Part shown: in pieces, positions 26,266 to 33,500 of the stretch
Position numbering within the stretch: position 1 is the stretch's first letter
Layout: each line of letters opens with the position of its first letter
NCBI GenBank assembly: GCA_905221605.1
Contig: CAJNDS010002521.1
Location: 64,001-97,500 of the forward strand
DNA: 33,500 nucleotides
Reading direction: 5' to 3'
Source of the DNA: Symbiodinium natans
Lineage: Eukaryota; Sar; Dinophyceae; Suessiales; Symbiodiniaceae
Notes under the pieces: generated by a model
Seen by the model: only the letters and a program-made list of their open reading frames with translations
Database searches by the model: none
Told to the model about the DNA's origin: nothing
Made by a program: the position numbers and the translations under genes

Positions 26266-26890
26266 AACTTGGGGGCCTCAGGTAGGGAACCGACTTCGCT
26301 GAAACTCACCTGGGGGTTTACGGAAATAAAATCGGGACCCCAATAAGTTTCCCTAAACCCAAAACCCTAAAGCCTAAACCCCCCTAGTTTCGTAAACCCC
26401 CACCCTAGCAAACGCACCACTCAGGTCTTCATCGGCTCTGCCTTTATGTATTCGGTCTGCCTCCTGGAAGTTGCAGGAAGCAGGCGCTTGCGGTGTAAGG
26501 GTTTGGGGTTTAGGGTTTAGGGTTTAGGGTTTAGGGTTTAGGGTTTCGGGTGCAGGAAGCAGGCGCTTGCAGTGTAGCATTGCATGTGATGGCTATCCGG
26601 ATTGGGGAAGCTTGTTTGTTCAGTCGGAGGTTAGGGTTTAGGGTTTAGGGTTGAGGGTTGAGGGTTTAGGGTTTAGGTTTTGTTGGGGCATAGAGTTGTG
26701 GTAGATGCTTCAGGAGCTGTGGGCACTTGCCGGGTTCGTAAATGTGTCCTTGACCTGGCTCGGTATCCAGAATCACGCTTTGCATCGAATGGCATGGCTC
26801 GATATAGGCAGGGTATTCGCAGGGTATGCTCGCGCATGTTCACTGAAGAGTTGTTTTTTACCTTTCCGGACTCCTGTCGGCAGTTTCTGA
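26266..26890 (+). CDS. Four-exon gene model, 123 codons, with telomeric introns
   Basis: Exons 26266-26315, 26409-26476, 26556-26629 and 26714-26890 sum to 369 nt and end in a stop at 26888, with matching phase at all three junctions. Intron 1 is a family A MITE that contains telomeric repeats (GT-AG). Intron 2 is a telomeric array flanked by a 26-bp direct repeat, read as a GA-AG intron at GCAG|GAAGC. Intron 3 begins GGAG|GTTAGGG in another array. Peptide pieces: GREPTSLKLTWG, TTQVFIGSAFMYSVCLLEVA, CDGYPDWGSLFVQSE and ELWALAGFVNVSLTWL. The minus strand is also open around intron 1. An upstream exon is likely, since 26266 begins with an acceptor rather than ATG. Function unknown. Confidence 0.45.
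26311..26402 (+). mobile_element. Family A MITE with telomeric repeats inside
   Basis: Ends TGGGGGTTTACG and CGTAAACCCCCA are perfect inverted repeats. The interior has been replaced by CCCTAAACCCAAAACCC-type sequence. It serves as intron 1 of the 26266-26890 model. Confidence 0.7.
26472..26576 (+). repeat. Telomeric array flanked by a 26-bp direct repeat
   Basis: TGCAGGAAGCAGGCGCTTGC followed by GGTGTA or AGTGTA occurs at 26472-26497 and 26551-26576 (25 of 26 bases identical), enclosing seven TTTAGGG-type units. Confidence 0.93.
26631..26676 (+). repeat. Telomeric array, TTTAGGG with TTGAGGG variants
   Basis: Six units, starting at the donor GGAG|GTTAGG. Confidence 0.88.
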
Positions 26891-26911
26891 TTCTGCAAGT
26901 TCTGTTTAAAA

Positions 26912-27380
26912 ACCCTAAGCCCTAAACCCTAAACCCTAAAAAATGCAGGCATGCGAAGCTTCTGGACGCAAGCACGACGCATTTTGTGACGGGATGAGCG
27001 TGCGTTGCGTGGAAATTGGCAAGCTGACGAAGAGTCAATTGGGTGATTAACGCTGGGATGGGGTTTAGGGTTGAGGGGTTTAGGGTTTAGGGTTTCATGA
27101 CTTCTGATCTAGACCGCCTTGCGCGTGGCAGGAAATGGGGTCTACTGATACAGCGTTGGTTAGAAGGCGAAGTGCTATTCAGGACAGATGCGCCCCTGAA
27201 ACCATTTCTTCTTGCCCTAGGTGTCGCAGTTTTGCTTGCCTCAGCACTATAATTGACGCAAGTGAAGGCGAACCCGGCCATGCCGCCAGCCTTGTCAGTT
27301 CTAGACATGAAGAAAGGCAAGCAGCAAGCATTGAAGTGCTTTCAGTATGTAAACCCTAAACCCTAAGCCCTAAACCCTAA
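26912..27380. repeat. Three telomeric arrays
   Basis: CCCTAAA at 26912-26940, TTTAGGG at 27063-27095 and CCCTAAA at 27350-27380. Confidence 0.88.
27135..27359 (+). CDS. Hypothetical exon, stop supplied by telomeric repeat
   Basis: A frame reads CAPETISSCPRCRSFACLS (CxxC-like pairs) and DASEGEPGHAASLVSSRHEE, ending at the TAA of the CCCTAAA array at 27350. The C-terminal part is acidic and polar. The start is uncertain. No zinc-finger family can be named. Confidence 0.37.
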   Translation: MGSTDTALVRRRSAIQDRCAPETISSCPRCRSFACLSTIIDASEGEPGHAASLVSSRHEERQAASIEVLSVCKP

Positions 27381-27516
27381 AGCACTGGACGAGCAACGTT
27401 TTTGCTGATCTGCTGGCCGCTGCTGCTGGTTTGCGTTCCGTCCGCGTCGGGACGCACGGCTGCCACAAAGTCTCCAAGCGTAACGTGCCTGGAGCTGCAG
27501 AGGACTCTCAGATGTA

Positions 27517-27676
27517 GGGGTTTTTAACGTTAAAAAAAAACATTTAGGGTTTAAGGTTTTTTAACCTTAAAAACCATTTAGGGTTCAAGGTTCTTTAACG
27601 TTAAACACCCATTTAGGGTTTAAGGTTCTTTAACGTTAAAAACCCATTTAGGGCTTAAGGTTCTTTAACGTTAAGA
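27517..27676 (+). repeat. Tandem 35-bp repeat with a TTTAACGTTAAA palindrome
   Basis: Four units starting at 27541, 27575, 27610 and 27645, each with CATTTAGGG, TTAAGGTT and the palindrome TTTAACGTTAAA (one unit changed to AACCTTAA). The CATTTAGGG part resembles a telomeric unit. Confidence 0.85.
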
Positions 27677-27685
27677 AGCTCTCAG

Positions 27686-27785
27686 AATAATAAGAAGAAA
27701 AAGAAGAATAATAGTAGCAATAATAGTAACAATAATAAGAATAGTAATAGTAATAATAGTAATAATAATAGTAATGATAATAAAA
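27686..27785 (+). repeat. AATAAG/AATAGT repeat
   Basis: Irregular trinucleotide tract; the minus strand reads as poly-Tyr. Confidence 0.88.
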
Positions 27786-27866
27786 GACTCTCAGATGTAC
27801 GACAAGGTACGAGCTCTGAGCACTCAGCGTCAGAGGTCGGTTGGCCATGCCCAGGTTGCGAACTTT

Positions 27867-27935
27867 AAACCCTAAACCCCAAGCCCTAAACCCTAAACCC
27901 TAAGCCCCAAGCCTTAAACCCTAAACCCCAAACCC
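27867..27935 (-). repeat. Telomeric array, CCCTAAA with variants
   Basis: Nine or so units including CCCCAAG and CCTTAAA. Confidence 0.85.
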
Positions 27936-28085
27936 ACTGGACTGGAGATTGAACTTGTGGCTTAAGGGTCGAGAGATGTCAAGAGCATGATACACCTGCA
28001 CTGTGAGTAACCATAGTTCTACTTGGCTGTCACCTTATTAAGGGTACTTACTTATTAAGGGTACTTAGATCAGCGCAGCTTCGCG

Positions 28086-28307
28086 TTGCCTGTAGTACAT
28101 ACACACGAGGTGAATGAGTCGCAGTCTGCAGGGGAAAACTGTAAGAAAGTCTTCAGCAACGAAATTGTGTCATTGGGGAAAGAAGTACTGGCGCACGCAG
28201 GTTCTGGGATGAATCAAGCTCTGGGCTTCGGGCTGGGTCAGGCTTTCGGATGTTTTGAGGTGCGGCATGTGAGGACTCCTTATCTAGTTCATGACAACTG
28301 TTGCTAG
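28086..28307 (+). CDS. Hypothetical exon, 73 codons, Gly-rich C-terminus
   Basis: An open frame without a good ATG reads THEVNESQSAGENCKKVF, SLGKEVLAHAGSGMNQ and a Gly/Phe-rich GFGLGQAFGCFEV. It is probably an internal or terminal exon. A family C-like relic lies just upstream (about 28008-28070). No family is recognised. Confidence 0.4.
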   Translation: MPVVHTHEVNESQSAGENCKKVFSNEIVSLGKEVLAHAGSGMNQALGFGLGQAFGCFEVRHVRTPYLVHDNCC

Positions 28308-28326
28308 TTGAGAGTGCAGCTGGTTT

Positions 28327-28521
28327 GTGTCACACAATCTGCCTCCGGGTCGTTTGCCTTCTCGGATGACAATAAATGACACTAATCAGCACTCAAGCGC
28401 CTCTCACCCGGACAGCGCGACACTCGCGGACGAGTTCATGCTCGAAGACGCTGTTCAGTCAGGGAGCACTTGGCAATGCGTTTGGAAGTCTCTCAGATCG
28501 TCCTTTTTCCCTAAACCCTAA
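28327..28521 (+). CDS. Hypothetical exon, 64 codons, running into a telomeric array
   Basis: The frame reads TINDTNQHSSASHPDSATL, ADEFMLEDAVQSGSTW and CVWKSLRSSFFP and then enters a CCCTAAA array at 28509, which supplies the stop. It may belong to the same gene as the segment 20 bp upstream. No family is recognised. Confidence 0.4.
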   Translation: MSHNLPPGRLPSRMTINDTNQHSSASHPDSATLADEFMLEDAVQSGSTWQCVWKSLRSSFFPKP

Positions 28522-28547
28522 ACCCTAAACCCTACACCCTACACCCT
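28509..28547 (-). repeat. Telomeric array, CCCTAAA
   Basis: Three perfect units followed by CCCTACA variants; it ends a coding frame. Confidence 0.88.
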
Positions 28548-28866
28548 TCGTCCGCGTCCCGAGCCTGTTCGGGGTGATGCGCCGGGTGAATCCTTTGGCT
28601 TTTGACTTCGTTTGTAGGGCCACACAGCGCAGCAGTCTCGACTGGTGGTGGACCCGGCCTTGGCAGATTGCACGATTATGTGATGTTGATAGATGTTGCT
28701 TAGGTGAGTTGTAAGAAGAAGAATAGTACCCATACCAAGAATAGTAGCAACGATACTCATCATAAGACTAGTCAACAAACATACTAGTCATAAGAATAGT
28801 CATACTAATAGTGAGAAGTTTTACCTTGCTCCCCATGTTCTCAGGACCGGGATAACCCCGGGACAG

Positions 28867-29216
28867 GTGGACCTGAAGTGGGACACCTGCCCTCACCAAT
28901 TGCATGAAGCGTTCTGCTGCACACTCCTGCGGCCTTTTGAAGGGTGGCAGACCAGCAGATTCAGGGGATGTTCCCCCTGGGATTTCGCCATAGGGGGTAC
29001 TAGAATCCCTATGAAGCACTGTTGGTGTAAGGGGGAACATCCCAATTCATAGGTGAAAGCAGGCGATTTTTGTCATGATCGCGACTGCCGGTCTGTTGTG
29101 TTTGACAACCCCGAGCCGCACATAGCCAACTGAAACTGTTTGGCTACCCCCACAGTGTCCAAGTCGGATCGCGGCGGCCCTGAAGGAAGCTTTGCTGCTT
29201 GCATTCTGGACACTAG
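28867..29216 (+). CDS. Exons around a family B MITE
   Basis: After CAGGACAG|GTG a frame reads KWDTCPHQLHEAFCC and LLRPFEGWQTSRF up to the element at 28964. A donor inside its left repeat (GGGGAT|GTTCCC) and the acceptor GAAAGCAG|GC lead in phase to CRSVVFDNPEPH. A further exon after CCCCACAG reads SKSDRGGPEGSFAACILDT to a GTAGGT donor near 29217. Cys/His content is high, but no motif is recognised. Confidence 0.33.
28964..29043 (+). mobile_element. Family B MITE with ATTCA duplication
   Basis: GGGGATGTTCCCCC and GGGGGAACATCCC ends. ATTCA is present directly outside the left end and one base outside the right end. Confidence 0.65.
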
Positions 29217-29323
29217 AGTAGGTATGCAAGACTGCCAGTGCTGGCTTTGAGCAGTTTCAAAACAGAGGAGTGGACCGAGAGTTTTTGATTCCAGTTCAAT
29301 TGCTGTAGCGAGCCAGGGTCTGA

Positions 29324-29536
29324 ATGGATCTGCACGTCCAGCGTGGATTCCACCGCACAAGTTCACTCCTGATGGTGAGAAGCCAGACCAATGGCACAGT
29401 TCCTGGCGTTTGTTGCCATTTTCATGCGCAGCGCATGAAATTCGCTGCTTGCTCGCAGCCTAAACACATTTGTGTCGACAGGCCCGGCTGCTACAAAAAG
29501 AAAAAGAGGCATCCCTTGAAAAGCCTTCAAGAATGA
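29324..29536 (+). CDS. Small basic hypothetical protein, 70 aa
   Basis: An ATG-to-stop frame has several Cys/His residues (GVCCHFHAQRMKFAAC, HICVDRPGCYKKKKRH) and a lysine cluster near the end. It could be a small metal-binding or nucleic-acid-binding protein on composition only. No repeats interrupt it. Confidence 0.4.
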   Translation: MDLHVQRGFHRTSSLLMVRSQTNGTVPGVCCHFHAQRMKFAACSQPKHICVDRPGCYKKKKRHPLKSLQE

Positions 29537-29599
29537 TTGAAGGCCTGATTTGGGCACGGCGTTCCCTGTGCGCTGTGGTGAACAGCCACGCGCTCTAAG

Positions 29600-30186
29600 A
29601 TGGGACTGACCTGCTCTTGCTTAAGAACCCCCCCCAAAGTACAAGTACTAAGAGTAGTCCCCATATTGCCCTTCAAGGAAATACGACGAATAATCCCCGC
29701 ATTGCCCTTTAAGGAAGACTATTTTTTGATGTTTTGGGGATGGGTTCTGGAGCAACAGAGTAGTGATAGATTGCCTACTACTTGCTGAAGAACCCCCCCC
29801 CCCCAAAAAAAAATACAAGTACTAAGAATAATCCCCATACTACCTTTAAGGAAGAACAACCCCCTCCCCCCCCCCCCAAAAAAAAACATAAATAAATGAA
29901 TAAAATAGAACCCGTACATTACCCTTATAAGGAAGAATATTTGTTATTGCCTTGGGGGTTCTTGAGCAAAAGAGCAGTGATGGATTGCATTGTACCTTTT
30001 AATGAACCCCAAACCCTAAACCCTAAACCCTAAACCCTAAACCCTAAACCCTAAACCAAGACTATTTTTGTTTTTTCTGGCTGGGTTCTTAAGCAAAAGA
30101 GCAGTGATAGATTGCCATGTGGGTACCAAGCCCGGGAGTCATGGGTGCGGAGGCGGATTCAGCGGCCCAAACAGCCACAACAACCT
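29600..30186 (+). CDS. Exon split by a triplicated family E cluster
   Basis: To the left, after CTCTAAG|AT, a frame reads GTDLLLLK to the TTAA at 29620. To the right of the third element end it resumes as QKSSDRLPCGYQARESW and VRRRIQRPKQPQQPGP. Removing everything between the outer TTAA sites restores one frame. It then runs into the TTTAGGG array at 30195. Confidence 0.32.
29618..29757 (+). mobile_element. Family E MITE, copy 1 of cluster
   Basis: Left end GCTTAAGAACCCCCCCC, right end GGGGATGGGTTCTGGAGC. It contains two CCCCATATTGCCCTT-type units, so it is internally duplicated. Confidence 0.6.
29784..29967 (+). mobile_element. Family E MITE, copy 2 of cluster
   Basis: Left end GCTGAAGAACCCCC with a C12 tract and an A9 run; right end TTGGGGGTTCTTGAGC. 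The interior has two partial units separated by a second C-rich, A-rich junction. Confidence 0.55.
29998..30094 (+). mobile_element. Family E MITE, copy 3, with telomeric interior
   Basis: The left end TAATGAACCCC passes directly into seven CCCTAAA units; the right part AAGACTATTTTTGTTTTTT and GGGTTCTTAAGC matches copy 1. Confidence 0.55.
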
Positions 30187-30194
30187 GGGCCGGT

Positions 30195-30316
30195 GGGGGT
30201 TTAGGGTTTAGGGTTTAGGGTTTAGGGTTTAGGGTTTAGGGTTTAGGGTTTAGGGTTTAGGGTTTAGGTTTAGGGGGTTAGGTTTAGGTGGTTTAGGGTT
30301 TAGGATTTAGGAGGGC
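30195..30316 (+). repeat. Long telomeric array, TTTAGGG
   Basis: About ten perfect units then degraded TTAGGT units. Confidence 0.92.
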
Positions 30317-30439
30317 GTAAGCTGTTCTACGCGATTGCTATGATGAATCTGCTTGTCTGAGCCATGCCTGAGACCAACGTACCAGCGCGCGCGGAGACAA
30401 AGGGAGGTGGTGCTTATGTTTTTTTTTTTTTTTGGGGGG

Positions 30440-30670
30440 GGGGGTGGGTTATGAGGGTTTTATTGGAATTTATAGGGGTTTATGGGGATTTATAGGGGTT
30501 AGAAGGGGGTTGTTGTTAGGGTAGTTACCTGGTCCCTTTAGTATGGGCCCTTGAATGGGGATCCCTTATATACCCCTCATATACCCCAGATATACCCCAG
30601 ATATACCCCTTATTTTAGCCTTATATACCCCTTACATACCCCTTGTGTGCCCCTTATATACCCCTTTTCT
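30440..30670 (+). repeat. Minisatellite region of TATAGGGGTT and ATATACCCC units
   Basis: ATTTATAGGGGTT-like units at 30465-30510 and CCCCTTATATA-like units at 30575-30665 are roughly inverted copies of one another. A T12/G9 run lies at 30419-30445. Confidence 0.7.
30517..30580 (+). mobile_element. Fragment related to family J
   Basis: AGGGTAGTTACCTGGTCCCT and TATGGGCCCTTG resemble the left half of the element at 23712. Confidence 0.35.
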
Positions 30671-30805
30671 GCCCTCCACAACCCGAGGGCGCACGCTTCA
30701 GAACCCTTTTAAGGGAGGTCCAGCTTTGGCTTCGGCCCCCTCCACCACTCTACCATGGGTCCCCTTGGGGTGGTACTCTGGGGTTTGGGAACCCTTTTGC
30801 AAGAA

Positions 30806-31110
30806 GAGTTTAGGGTTTGGGGTTTAGGGTTTCGGGTTTAGGGTTTAGGGTTTAGGGTTAGGAGGCATAACCTTAGGGGTACAAGTCTTAATCCCTCGAC
30901 CCAAGAGCAGAGATGCATGTCTTGCAAGGAGCCTTCATCAGTCCTTACTCTGTTGGCTCAATCAACCCTACACTGCCCTAAGCCAGAAGCCCTCATTAAG
31001 CTTGAAGCAGAGACACCCTAATGGGTTTAGGGTTTAGGGTTTTCGGGTTTAGGGTTTAGGGTTTAGGGTTAGGGTTTAGGGTTCTAAGCCCTGAGCCCTA
31101 AACCCCAAAC
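30806..31110. repeat. Telomeric arrays
   Basis: TTTAGGG at 30806-30860 and 31023-31083; the latter meets CCCTGAG/CCCTAAA sequence head-to-head at 31085-31110. Confidence 0.88.
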
Positions 31111-31445
31111 TCCCCTGAACCCGCGGTTGTCAAGCTATCGGGAGGCCTGGACGTGACGGGCGATGGTGCCGTCATGGCTCTCGGTCAGACCGCGCGTTAC
31201 TCAGCACTTCAGATGCCACACAGTTTAGGGTTGTAGGGGGCTTATCATGCCTTAGCCTATGCAGGGCAAGAGTCACAACCTTCGTGGAGGGTGGTGCTCA
31301 AAGAAGCAGCAACTAATTCTTCCCCCCTTCTGGCCGTAAGGCCAAAAAGAGCGGCGCAAGTCAACAGCAGCGGCCTCGGAACGAATGTGGGTACCGAACC
31401 GGTTTTGTCACCCTATAAATTTAGCTTGGCCCTGTGCACCAGCAG

Positions 31446-32165
31446 AATGTGCGCTTGACGGAGGAATATTCAGAACATTTCAGAGCTTCGAATGGTCTGC
31501 GTGGATACACGCCGGGGTGGGCACTGTACATGTCGTGCATGCGTCTCAGGTGGTGTCGCCTGGAGTCGTTTTTGAAGCGCCGCGGCAGCAGAAAGGAAAG
31601 CGACAATGACGTTAGGAGGTGGCGGCTTTTGATGGCTCCAGCACCCGCTTACAAGTGGGGCTTTGCAAAAACATGGACCCCTATTTTGACCCCAAAATCG
31701 TACAACTCCCTTTACAGAGGAACTCCAAAAAGGTACCCCTAATTTTCGGACACCCCCAAGTTTTCTGCAGATGACTGAGGACACTCGACGCGTCAAGAGC
31801 GGCAAATGCCGAGGCTCCAGAGCATGTCAATGTCCTAGGTAGGATAAGGGGGACCCTTAAAGGGGAACCCCTTCTTAACCCTCTTCGGGCTCTCTTAAAC
31901 AGGGACTCTATTCAGAGTCTAAATCCCCAAGGGTCCCCCTCATCCTATCCCCTAAGTGCAAAGATGCAGCAGTACTCGACGAGAGTATGATGCCGTACAT
32001 GGGTCGACTCTACTTGAAGGCTCATGGGCAGAAGCTATAAGTAGGGTTCTAAGTGCCCTACAGAATAGCATAGTGACCCTACTTGTAACCCCGCTTATAA
32101 CACTGCCCATGAACCTCCAAGTACGCTGAACGCGCTCACCACTGAAAGCAACCCAAATACGTAGA
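31446..32165 (+). CDS. Multi-exon segment with three MITE-filled introns
   Basis: Exon 31446-31654 reads LTEEYSEHFRASNGLRGYT and a very basic LRWCRLESFLKRRGSRKE, ending at ACAA|GTGGGG where the family A element begins. In phase, after CTGAG|G, follow LDASRAANAEAPEHVNVL (to the family G element), QRCSSTRREYDAVHG (to the family C element) and LNALTTESNPNT with a stop. A second phase-consistent chain using CCCAAG|T instead gives TEDTRRVKSGKCRGSRACQ. Both are open, and another frame over the first exon is open too. Function unknown. Confidence 0.33.
31655..31759 (+). mobile_element. Family A MITE with CAAGT duplication
   Basis: CAAGT lies on both sides. The left end GGGGCTTTGCAAAAACATG is diverged; the right end CCCCTAATTTTCGGACACCCC is typical. 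Confidence 0.62.
31838..31950 (+). mobile_element. Family G MITE
   Basis: GGTAGGATAAGGGGGACCCT and GGGTCCCCCTCATCCTATCC are inverted repeats of about 21 bp with one indel. CCTA flanks both sides. Confidence 0.65.
32011..32123 (+). mobile_element. Family C MITE with TA target duplication
   Basis: TACTTGAAGGCTCATGGGCA and TGCCCATGAACCTCCAAGTA are inverted repeats bounded by TA, as in Tc1/mariner-type non-autonomous elements. Confidence 0.65.
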
Positions 32166-32209
32166 AGCAGCTTTCGGCAGCTCAGCAGTGGAGTACTTCA
32201 GATTCCGCG

Positions 32210-32515
32210 GTCACCTTCATCTTAGGAACCTGCTGCAATGTTGCAAACTGCGAGCATGCTGTCCCAGCATATGAGTGGATAGATACATGGTCAGTCTCAA
32301 AAGTGCCCCCCCCCCCCCCCGGTTTTACGAAAATAGGGGACCCGAATATAGACCCCCAAATAGTAGGATCCCCTGATGATAAGGACTCCAATAAGGTACC
32401 CCAAAAATCGAAAATCCCCACTTATGTAAGCAAGGGCGCTTTACAAGGCAACCCATTCTTGTCAAGCCTTCTCTTGTGCGCCTGCTCGCTTTCGTTTGGG
32501 GCCCTCTCAAGTTAA
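32210..32515 (+). CDS. Two coding segments around a family A MITE
   Basis: The left part reads TCCNVANCEHAVPAYEW and IDTWSVSKVP up to a C-tract at 32306. The right part from 32420 reads YVSKGALQGNPFLSS, then a Leu/Cys hydrophobic run, to a stop at 32513. The exact junction is unclear. A donor AAAA|GTGCCC exists, but no phase-matching acceptor was found close to the element's end. Confidence 0.32.
   Translation, partial: VTFILGTCCNVANCEHAVPAYEWIDTWSVSKVPPPPPGFTKIGDPNIDPQIVGSPDDKDSNKVPQKSKIPTYVSKGALQGNPFLSSLLLCACSLSFGALSS
32321..32420 (+). mobile_element. Family A MITE next to a C-tract
   Basis: Left end GGTTTTACGAAAATAGGGGA preceded by a run of 15 or so C residues; right end AAATCGAAAATCCCC. 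Confidence 0.6.
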
Positions 32516-32572
32516 GATCAGAGAGTTGACCACATGTGGTATGGTACACACAAACACACATGTGTGTATGAA

Positions 32573-32880
32573 CCCTAAACCCTATAAATCCCACAAACCC
32601 GAACCTTTAAACCCTAAACCCTAAACCCTAAACCGGGAGGAGCAGGCCTCCGCAGCTTCATGGGCGTCCCCCAACGGCACCAGCCTCGAAGGAGCAGTTT
32701 CTGCCTCGCGGAGAACCCGAGAAACGAATCCTTAAACCCTTTTTCAACCCTAGCAAGCCCTATTAAACCCTAGATTACCACCTTGTTAATCCCTGTTAGC
32801 AACCCCATTAAACCCTAATTTAAACCCGATTAAAGCCCTGTTAATCCCTACTAAACCCATTTGAAGCCCTGAAGCTTAAA
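32573..32880 (-). repeat. Telomeric array and derived CCCTATTAAA-type repeats
   Basis: CCCTAAA at 32573-32633; at 32729-32870 irregular CCCTATTAAA, CCCTGTTAA and CCCTAATTTAA units that look like expanded variants. Confidence 0.75.
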
Positions 32881-33104
32881 TTCTAATCCCAAGGTACAAG
32901 CCTTGAAGCTGAACTGGCCGCTCGGACTTGCTTGGACGCCTTCAAACTTTGGGGTTTGTTTATGGCTTCCGCGCTTTGCCATCAGACGCAGCATGATGAT
33001 TAGCATCATTGTGAATATTTCTGTTTGCATGTGAATACTAATACAAAATGTTAATATTCATCTTAAGAAGAAGAAGAATATGAGAATAATAATAATAATA
33101 ATAA

Positions 33105-33280
33105 TATTCAAAGACACGTCTCCGCGGAGGTCTCACCCGACTGCGGCTTCTCCCTGCGTGTTGAGCTGGAGAAGGTCAGAAGCATCAGAATCAGAGATGC
33201 GCGCGCACGCGCGAGCCTCTCGCTGCACGAGCCTCTCGCTGCACGGGACATTCACAAGTGCGGAGGACCCTAAACCCTAA
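33105..33280 (+). CDS. Possible exon, Ser/Arg-rich
   Basis: An open frame follows a short AAT repeat and reads SPCVLSWRRSEASESEMRA. It then passes a short tandem CGAGCCTCTCGCTGCA duplication (33211-33243) and ends in the CCCTAAA array at 33268. Weak support. Confidence 0.27.
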
Positions 33281-33422
33281 ACCCTAAACCCTAAACCCTA
33301 AATCCTGGGAAGATTTGGCTTTGGGAAGCATTCTGTTGTTGCGCATCTGCTGGTGGCCTTCGTTTAGGGTTTAGGGTTTAGGGTTTAGGGTTTAGGGTTT
33401 AGGGTTTAGGGTTTAGGGTTTA
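33268..33422. repeat. Outward-facing pair of telomeric arrays
   Basis: Five CCCTAAA units at 33268-33306 and eight TTTAGGG units at 33363-33422, with about 55 bp between them. Confidence 0.92.
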
Positions 33423-33500
33423 TCCCCACCCCTCCTCTTGCTCTTTGCCTGAAGCATAGTAGAGGATAAACATTGTGACAGGTTGATCTCGAGTACCTCG

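Noticed and set aside
27648-27848. Poly-tyrosine open frame
   Set aside because: It is a translation of the AATAAG/AATAGT repeat.
1-33500. CRISPR array or chromosome end
   Set aside because: Telomeric arrays are tandem, not spaced direct repeats, and they are interstitial in both orientations with unique DNA throughout, so the window is neither a CRISPR locus nor a true telomere.

Overview
Organism and genome type. The window is nuclear eukaryotic DNA of roughly 50% G+C. It has no long bacterial-style genes and no rRNA, tRNA, plasmid or phage feature that I could recognise. It holds dozens of arrays of the plant/algal-type telomere heptamer TTTAGGG, in both orientations, every few hundred bases. 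Reading frames are short and split by short introns whose best splice sites are GT-AG, GC-AG and GA-AG, usually with AG before the junction and G after it. Nearly all good coding segments can be read on the + strand. TTTAGGG telomeres, GC/GA donors and one-way gene order together suggest a dinoflagellate (Symbiodiniaceae/Suessiales-like) or a related alveolate. This is inference; no conserved protein family fixes the taxon.

Layout. 222-2182: six-exon gene model (274 aa). 2335-2805: partial four-exon model. 3068-4435: scattered exons, one split by a TTAA-flanked MITE. 4878-5496: two small uninterrupted ORFs, the only long repeat-free coding block. 5677-8250: exons, MITEs and telomeric arrays. 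9845-13226: the longest model, 16 exons with 564 codons in one consistent frame, ending in a charged coiled-coil section. 13690-20280: exon fragments, MITEs and microsatellites. 21468-23029: three good coding segments. 23670-26890: exons separated by telomeric arrays, including a 123-codon model at 26266-26890. 27135-29540: several small ORFs. 29600-30190: a triplicated MITE cluster inside an exon. 31446-32520: exons split by three different MITEs. 33080-33500: a last ORF and two arrays.

Main observation. Small inverted-repeat elements of at least nine families (called A, B, C, E, F, G, H, I and J here) and telomeric arrays sit where introns would be. Several are flanked by direct repeats. 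Removing the element plus one repeat copy restores an open frame, and splice dinucleotides lie in the duplicated target or in the element end. The telomere heptamer itself contains GT and TAG, so a sense-oriented TTTAGGG array has a donor and an acceptor in every unit, and several exons end exactly where such an array begins. The window therefore looks like a snapshot of intron gain by introner-like MITEs and, less expectedly, by insertion of telomeric repeats. The caveat is that open frames are common here on both strands, so every exon model needs RNA evidence. No function could be assigned with confidence to any protein.
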